NCBI GenBank assembly: GCA_963691655.1 | Contig: OY829329.1 | Span: 64,784,852 to 64,848,851 of the forward strand | Source of the DNA: Toxonevra muliebris | Lineage: Eukaryota > Arthropoda > Insecta > Diptera > Pallopteridae | DNA length: 64,000 nucleotides | Reading direction: 5' to 3' | In this document: one piece after another, positions 60,001 to 64,000 of the stretch | Numbering within the stretch: the first letter of the stretch is position 1 | Layout of the letters: each line of letters starts with the position of its first letter | Translations under genes and position numbers: made by a program | The notes under the pieces: model-generated | Told to the model about the DNA's origin: nothing | Database searches by the model: none | What the model saw: the letters and a program-made list of their open reading frames with translations, nothing else

Positions 60001-60968
60001 TGGGACATTCTCTGTCAACGGGAGACTCCCCCCCCGCCCCCTGTTCAAAATTGGTTTAGGGCATATTTGCGCTCAAATAAAAGCTTATTATCTCTAGCTT
60101 CGAATGCAATAAGGCCTTTTCGATTTGGCATGATGTCGGACCAATATGGCAGCTGCAAGTCTACCACCTCACCTTGAGAGAATAGTTTTATCAAGCGTAC
60201 GTTTACCCAAGTCATCATAAAAGAATAGATAAAGCCTTTTTTCATATATTTTTTTTTGCTGAATATGAATCTAATATTATACGGAAAATGTTACGTGTTG
60301 TCCCTAACCTCAAAAAAGGTCCAAAAAGGCTGTTTTTCGGGTCTTACGCTTACCTAAGTCATCATAAAACGACGAGAAAAGCCTATTTTTGTGTAATTTC
60401 AGTTAATAAATATGAATCGAATATTATTTCCACGGGAAATGTTACGTATTGCCCCTAACCTCAAAAAAAAAAAATTTCAAAAAACAGTTTTTCGTGTCTC
60501 ACGTGTCCCAAAAAACTTATTCCTCATTAATAATTTTTTTTTAACTCCTCTAATTAAGCACCGCAAAGAAAACAGAGACCTATTAAGTTCACGTCGTTGT
60601 TTCTGGGTAACGCTAAAAGATTGTTACAGCCAAGCTAAGGAATAAAAAATGAAGGAAAAAAATGAAGAATACGTTTTTTTTTTAAGTTTTCTGATTACTT
60701 GGGACACGTGAGACCCGAAAAACTGTTTTTTTGGGATTTTTCATTTTTTGAGGTTAGGGACGACACGTAACATTTCCCGTGAAAAATAATATTAGATTCA
60801 TATTTAGCAAAAAATTATCTGATTTTTATGATGAATTGAGTAAACGTACGCTTGATAAATCTATTATTTTAAGGTGAGGTGGTAGACTTACAGCCGCCAT
60901 ATTGGTCCGCCATCATCCCAAATCAAAATAGGCCTTATTGCATTCGAAACCCGTTGACAGAAAATGTC

Positions 60969-60971
<3 letters not shown>
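60001..60971. mobile_element. Foldback element with one arm duplicated
   Basis: The ends TGGGACATTCTCTGTCAACG (from 60001) and the complement of the right end (60950-60971) match with two changes. Inverted homology continues for about 280 bp through AATGCAATAAGGCC, GACCAATATGGC, GTCTACCACCTCACCTT, TCAAGCGTACGTTTAC, GTTACGTG and CCCTAACCTCAAAAAA. The left arm contains a 147-bp unit twice (starts near 60198 and 60345) where the right has it once. The element sits in TATA-rich sequence, and the right flank is a TA microsatellite. No coding. Confidence 0.85.

Positions 60972-61017
<46 letters not shown>
60971..61017. repeat. TA microsatellite
   Basis: About 47 bp of uninterrupted TA repeat immediately beyond the foldback element. 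It also generates the poly-(IY) ORFs seen on both strands. Confidence 0.9.
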
Positions 61018-61020
<3 letters not shown>

Positions 61021-62440
61021 GACAAAAAATATCTTCAGCACCAGAATTTGTATTCAAAAAATCATCGTAAGCAGGCTTTCGGCATTCTTCGACTGGGAAT
61101 AAATTGTATGGGAGTGAGAAGCAAGAAATTGAATATATAAGTATGAACTTCAAATTGAAATTTCGCTAACTGCAATAAAATTTTGGATATGAAAATGTGT
61201 TTATTTTTGAAACGCTCCATTTGCAAATTTCTGCTATTTCCTTTTTATTTTTATATTCCTTTACTTGTATAAGAAAATATATATTATTTTCTTTGCTTTC
61301 TTCACTTGCTCGCAAGATAAATATTGAGAATTTTATGGTTTTGGCTTAGAGAAATGTTTGAACAAGAAATAAATATATGAAATACTCTACTAAAAATAAA
61401 TTTTCCTATTGTTACAATTGCGATAAAATGTGAATGTGAATGTGTAATGTTGGCAGAATATTCAGAATGTTGTTGTTGTTTTTTTTTTTTTTTTGTTTCT
61501 TATTTATATTCAGAGCAACGGTAAAGTCCGTACATACCTTCAAATACAAATGACAGTACCGAGGCTCGTACTGGTAATGGGCACTTGAGGATCTATGAGA
61601 GGGGGGAGGGGTTAGTTTCAGGGGTAAAAGCAACTATAAGTTAAAAACAGATTGCGTTAGAACTTTGAAATTTACTAGAGTAGTCTATTTTTGGGTCACT
61701 ATTTTTCTCTGCATTATCGGCAAAACGAGAACCTGAAATTTTTTAATTCTAGCCCAATCCGTAGGTGATTGAACCTTGCAGCAATAGCCATTTTTCCTTT
61801 ATGCCCGCAACTGCATGTTCTCCAGTAGTACAAGAAAAGCTTTAAGCTCTTCAATACATATACACGATCGATGTGCTTTTAAAAAGTTGTTGTTCGGTTG
61901 TCGGTATAGTTGTCTCTTTTTTTCATACATATTTAAGCGCGAAAGTGCAATATGTGAATAACATAAAATGGCTGACACCGTTTCATAACGAAATCTTTTG
62001 TGAATCTGAAAAATTCTGAACATAAATTTTGTTTTCTCGACATAAAAAAAAAAAATTTGCAAATTTTTATAGACTTAGCAAATTTTTCGCTTTCCTTTTT
62101 CCTTTTAAATTTTCTTTTTATTATTCTTTTAAGTACTTAGATACTTGCATATAATTTTAAAAATGTAAACAAAGAAAATTAATTTAATTTTCTCTACAAA
62201 AAGTTAATATAATCAGTGTACAAATGCTTTGCGCATTTAATTAAGCGACAATCGTGAAAATGAGTTCAGCCCATAATAAAATTAAGCAAGAAAAATACAA
62301 ACACAGAATAAAAATAAAAAATAAACAGAATAAACACCTAAAAAAAAACACAAAAAAAAAAATCAAAACGATTGTAAACACTGCAACACAAAAGCAATTA
62401 GAACTACAAAGCAGAATATAATACAGAAGCCTTGAATTTC
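61018..62440. other. AT-rich spacer
   Basis: No gene or bounded repeat could be supported. ORFs at 61412 and 61799 on the minus strand have no recognised domain. Poly-T at about 61480-61495. Confidence 0.5.
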
Positions 62441-62467
62441 AACCGTAGCAGATCACAGTCTGGTACT

Positions 62468-62593
62468 ATGCCCCACAACTCCGCCCCTTTGGCTAAAGAG
62501 CTGGATGCACACAGCACTCACACTCACACTCAACGCACTTCACATCATCAGCAGCAACAGCAACTGCAAAGTGGCCAATGTAAATCTAATTAA
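62468..62593 (+). CDS. Possible short first coding exon or small ORF
   Basis: An ATG at 62468 opens a 41-codon frame: MPHNSAPLAKELDAHS, then a THTHT run, SHHQQQQQLQSGQ and a stop at 62591-62593. The H/Q-rich composition is typical of fly proteins, and local base composition is less AT-rich than its surroundings. A GTAAAT donor-like site at 62580 falls just before the stop, so it may be the start of a spliced gene. There is no family match, and CA/CAG repeats could create such a frame by chance. Confidence 0.3.
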   Translation: MPHNSAPLAKELDAHSTHTHTQRTSHHQQQQQLQSGQCKSN

Positions 62594-62927
62594 AAGCGAA
62601 CAAAAGCTTTAAAATGCGAAAACATACAAAAATCAGCAGCAAAGTGCAGAAGAGACGGCAGGCAGAATAGTCCTGAGGAAAGGCGAAATTTGTATAGCAA
62701 TAATAGTAGAAAAATAGAGAGAAAAAAAAAGCCTGTGAAATAGAACTGGACAACAACAATGTTTGATATTCACAAAATGGCAGCAAATGCTACATAAATA
62801 GAAAATGTATTTGCATTACATTGCATTTTGTTGGCCAACACCGATGCGTTTGGCTGCCAAAATCCGCATTCAATTTATTCAGTTTTGCTATTCGAGTAGA
62901 TTGTTATTGTCGTGTTGATTTTCTTCT

Positions 62928-62959
<32 letters not shown>

Positions 62960-64000
62960 TTTCTTTCTCTTGATTGTACTCTTTTAATGTATTAGTTGTT
63001 TTTGTTATTGTTTGCTATTTACTGTACTCTGTACTCTGTTATTGTTGTCTTTGCCTTTCCTTTCTGCCTCTACTATCTCTCCTGGTGATGACGACATGGC
63101 TCACAGGTCTTTTGGCACAAACTATTAAATTTTCAACGATCTTATGCCAAGATTTTTTTTTTTTTACTTATAATTCTTCTTACTTCAACTGAAAATATCA
63201 ACTCTAGCTGTTGTTTTTATAGTAAATGAAAGGTAGATTTGTTCTATGTGAATTTACAATTAAAAAGTCATCTTCCATTTTGAGTAAGAGACTACAGCTT
63301 TTCCAGTTAAATAATTGCCAAAAAAAACAACAACAACAGCAAAAGAGCAGAATAATGTCACTGCACCATTACCATATATCTAGCTCTTCTTCTCACTTAC
63401 TACTCAAGAGAGAATTGCTTTCGTGTCATCGACGCCATGTTGCCTACGTTGCCAGATTGTGAAAAATTTCTCTAAAAGTAGTAATTTTCAACAAATTTTT
63501 AATGAAGAAGGGGAAAAATAGAAAATTTTAACCCTCTCAAGAGAATGTGTACTTCCCCTGATAGGAAAAAATCGAGACGTTGATTTTCGTGTTTAGGAGC
63601 CCCCAAATTAGCCAAAAAAAACTAATCACAAATTTTTAGATGTGCAGGTTTAGCCATACGCGGTGTACACATACATACATACATGTACAAAAAAACATCC
63701 AGGGAGCTTTAAAATCGACAGAGGAAGGTTCTATCTACATAAGAAATTTGTTTTTTACACATCTTTTTATTATTTAGTATTTTTAATATTTTTTTGAAAT
63801 TGACGACACAAAAAAAAAAGTGAGGTTGTAACAAAAAAAATAGAGGAAAAAATCAACAAATACATCAATACCCATGGAGAAATAAGAAGGTGAGCCAACT
63901 ATTACAAAAACAAAAAAAAGTGTGCCGTCAATAAGCGGAGCTGTATTTTACCGTACTATTTTTGTGATGATTTTTCATGTAACTTTTAGTACGGATTGAA
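62594..64000. other. AT-rich spacer to the window end
   Basis: A TC then CA microsatellite lies at about 62921-62960. A TTAACCCTCTC phrase at 63527 resembles a piggyBac-type end, without a partner. No gene could be supported. Confidence 0.45.

Overview
This window looks like non-coding DNA of a dipteran insect, most likely a higher (brachyceran) fly with large introns and intergenic spaces. I infer this from the strongly AT-rich base composition, the many CA, GA, TA and TATG microsatellites, the CAA/CAG-rich stretches typical of fly genes, and the dense insect-type DNA transposons. No complete protein-coding gene of the host is visible. Nearly all short ORFs are chance frames in microsatellites or satellites, or are antisense to transposon remnants.

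Layout. 0-3.5 kb: a CAGGGATGCCAACT-ended hAT element (437-1734) head-to-head with a second copy that runs off the left edge, then a TIR element (1787-3492) with a small hAT-like MITE nested in it. 4-8.4 kb: a piggyBac-like remnant and a decayed Tc1 element with IR/DR ends (6778-8341). 9.8-16.9 kb: a decayed satellite, a dispersed repeat split by a 725-bp hAT-like insertion, a 76-bp hairpin element, and a higher-order-repeat satellite (14.8-16.8 kb). 17-25 kb: mostly plain AT-rich sequence with two MITE-scale repeats. 25-30 kb: transposon ends, a GC-richer 47-bp minisatellite and a 2-kb array of roughly 21-bp repeats. 31.4-36.2 kb: a 1.4-kb long-TIR element, a non-LTR retrotransposon 3' fragment, tRNA-derived sequences and a 92-bp dimeric satellite. 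39.5-45.9 kb: one good candidate coding exon on the minus strand, a second copy of the dispersed repeat carrying the hairpin element, and a set of nested hAT-like elements. 47.7-54 kb: a hAT non-autonomous element, a nearly intact but frameshifted Tc1/mariner-type element (50329-51589), and a 1.8-kb hAT with transposase remnants nested inside a short TIR element. 55.2-55.9 kb: a candidate coding exon in less AT-rich sequence. 57.1-60 kb: a degenerate RTE-like non-LTR retrotransposon. 60-61 kb: a foldback element. 62.4 kb: a possible short first coding exon.

The value of the window is structural. At least eight DNA elements can be delimited by terminal repeats plus target-site duplications, and two insertions are confirmed by an empty site in a related repeat copy within the same window. 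Two tandem arrays show alternating A/B higher-order structure. I found no CRISPR array, operon, rRNA gene or intact tRNA gene, and no clear new enzymatic system. The least familiar item is the 76-bp palindromic element with a 4-bp target duplication.
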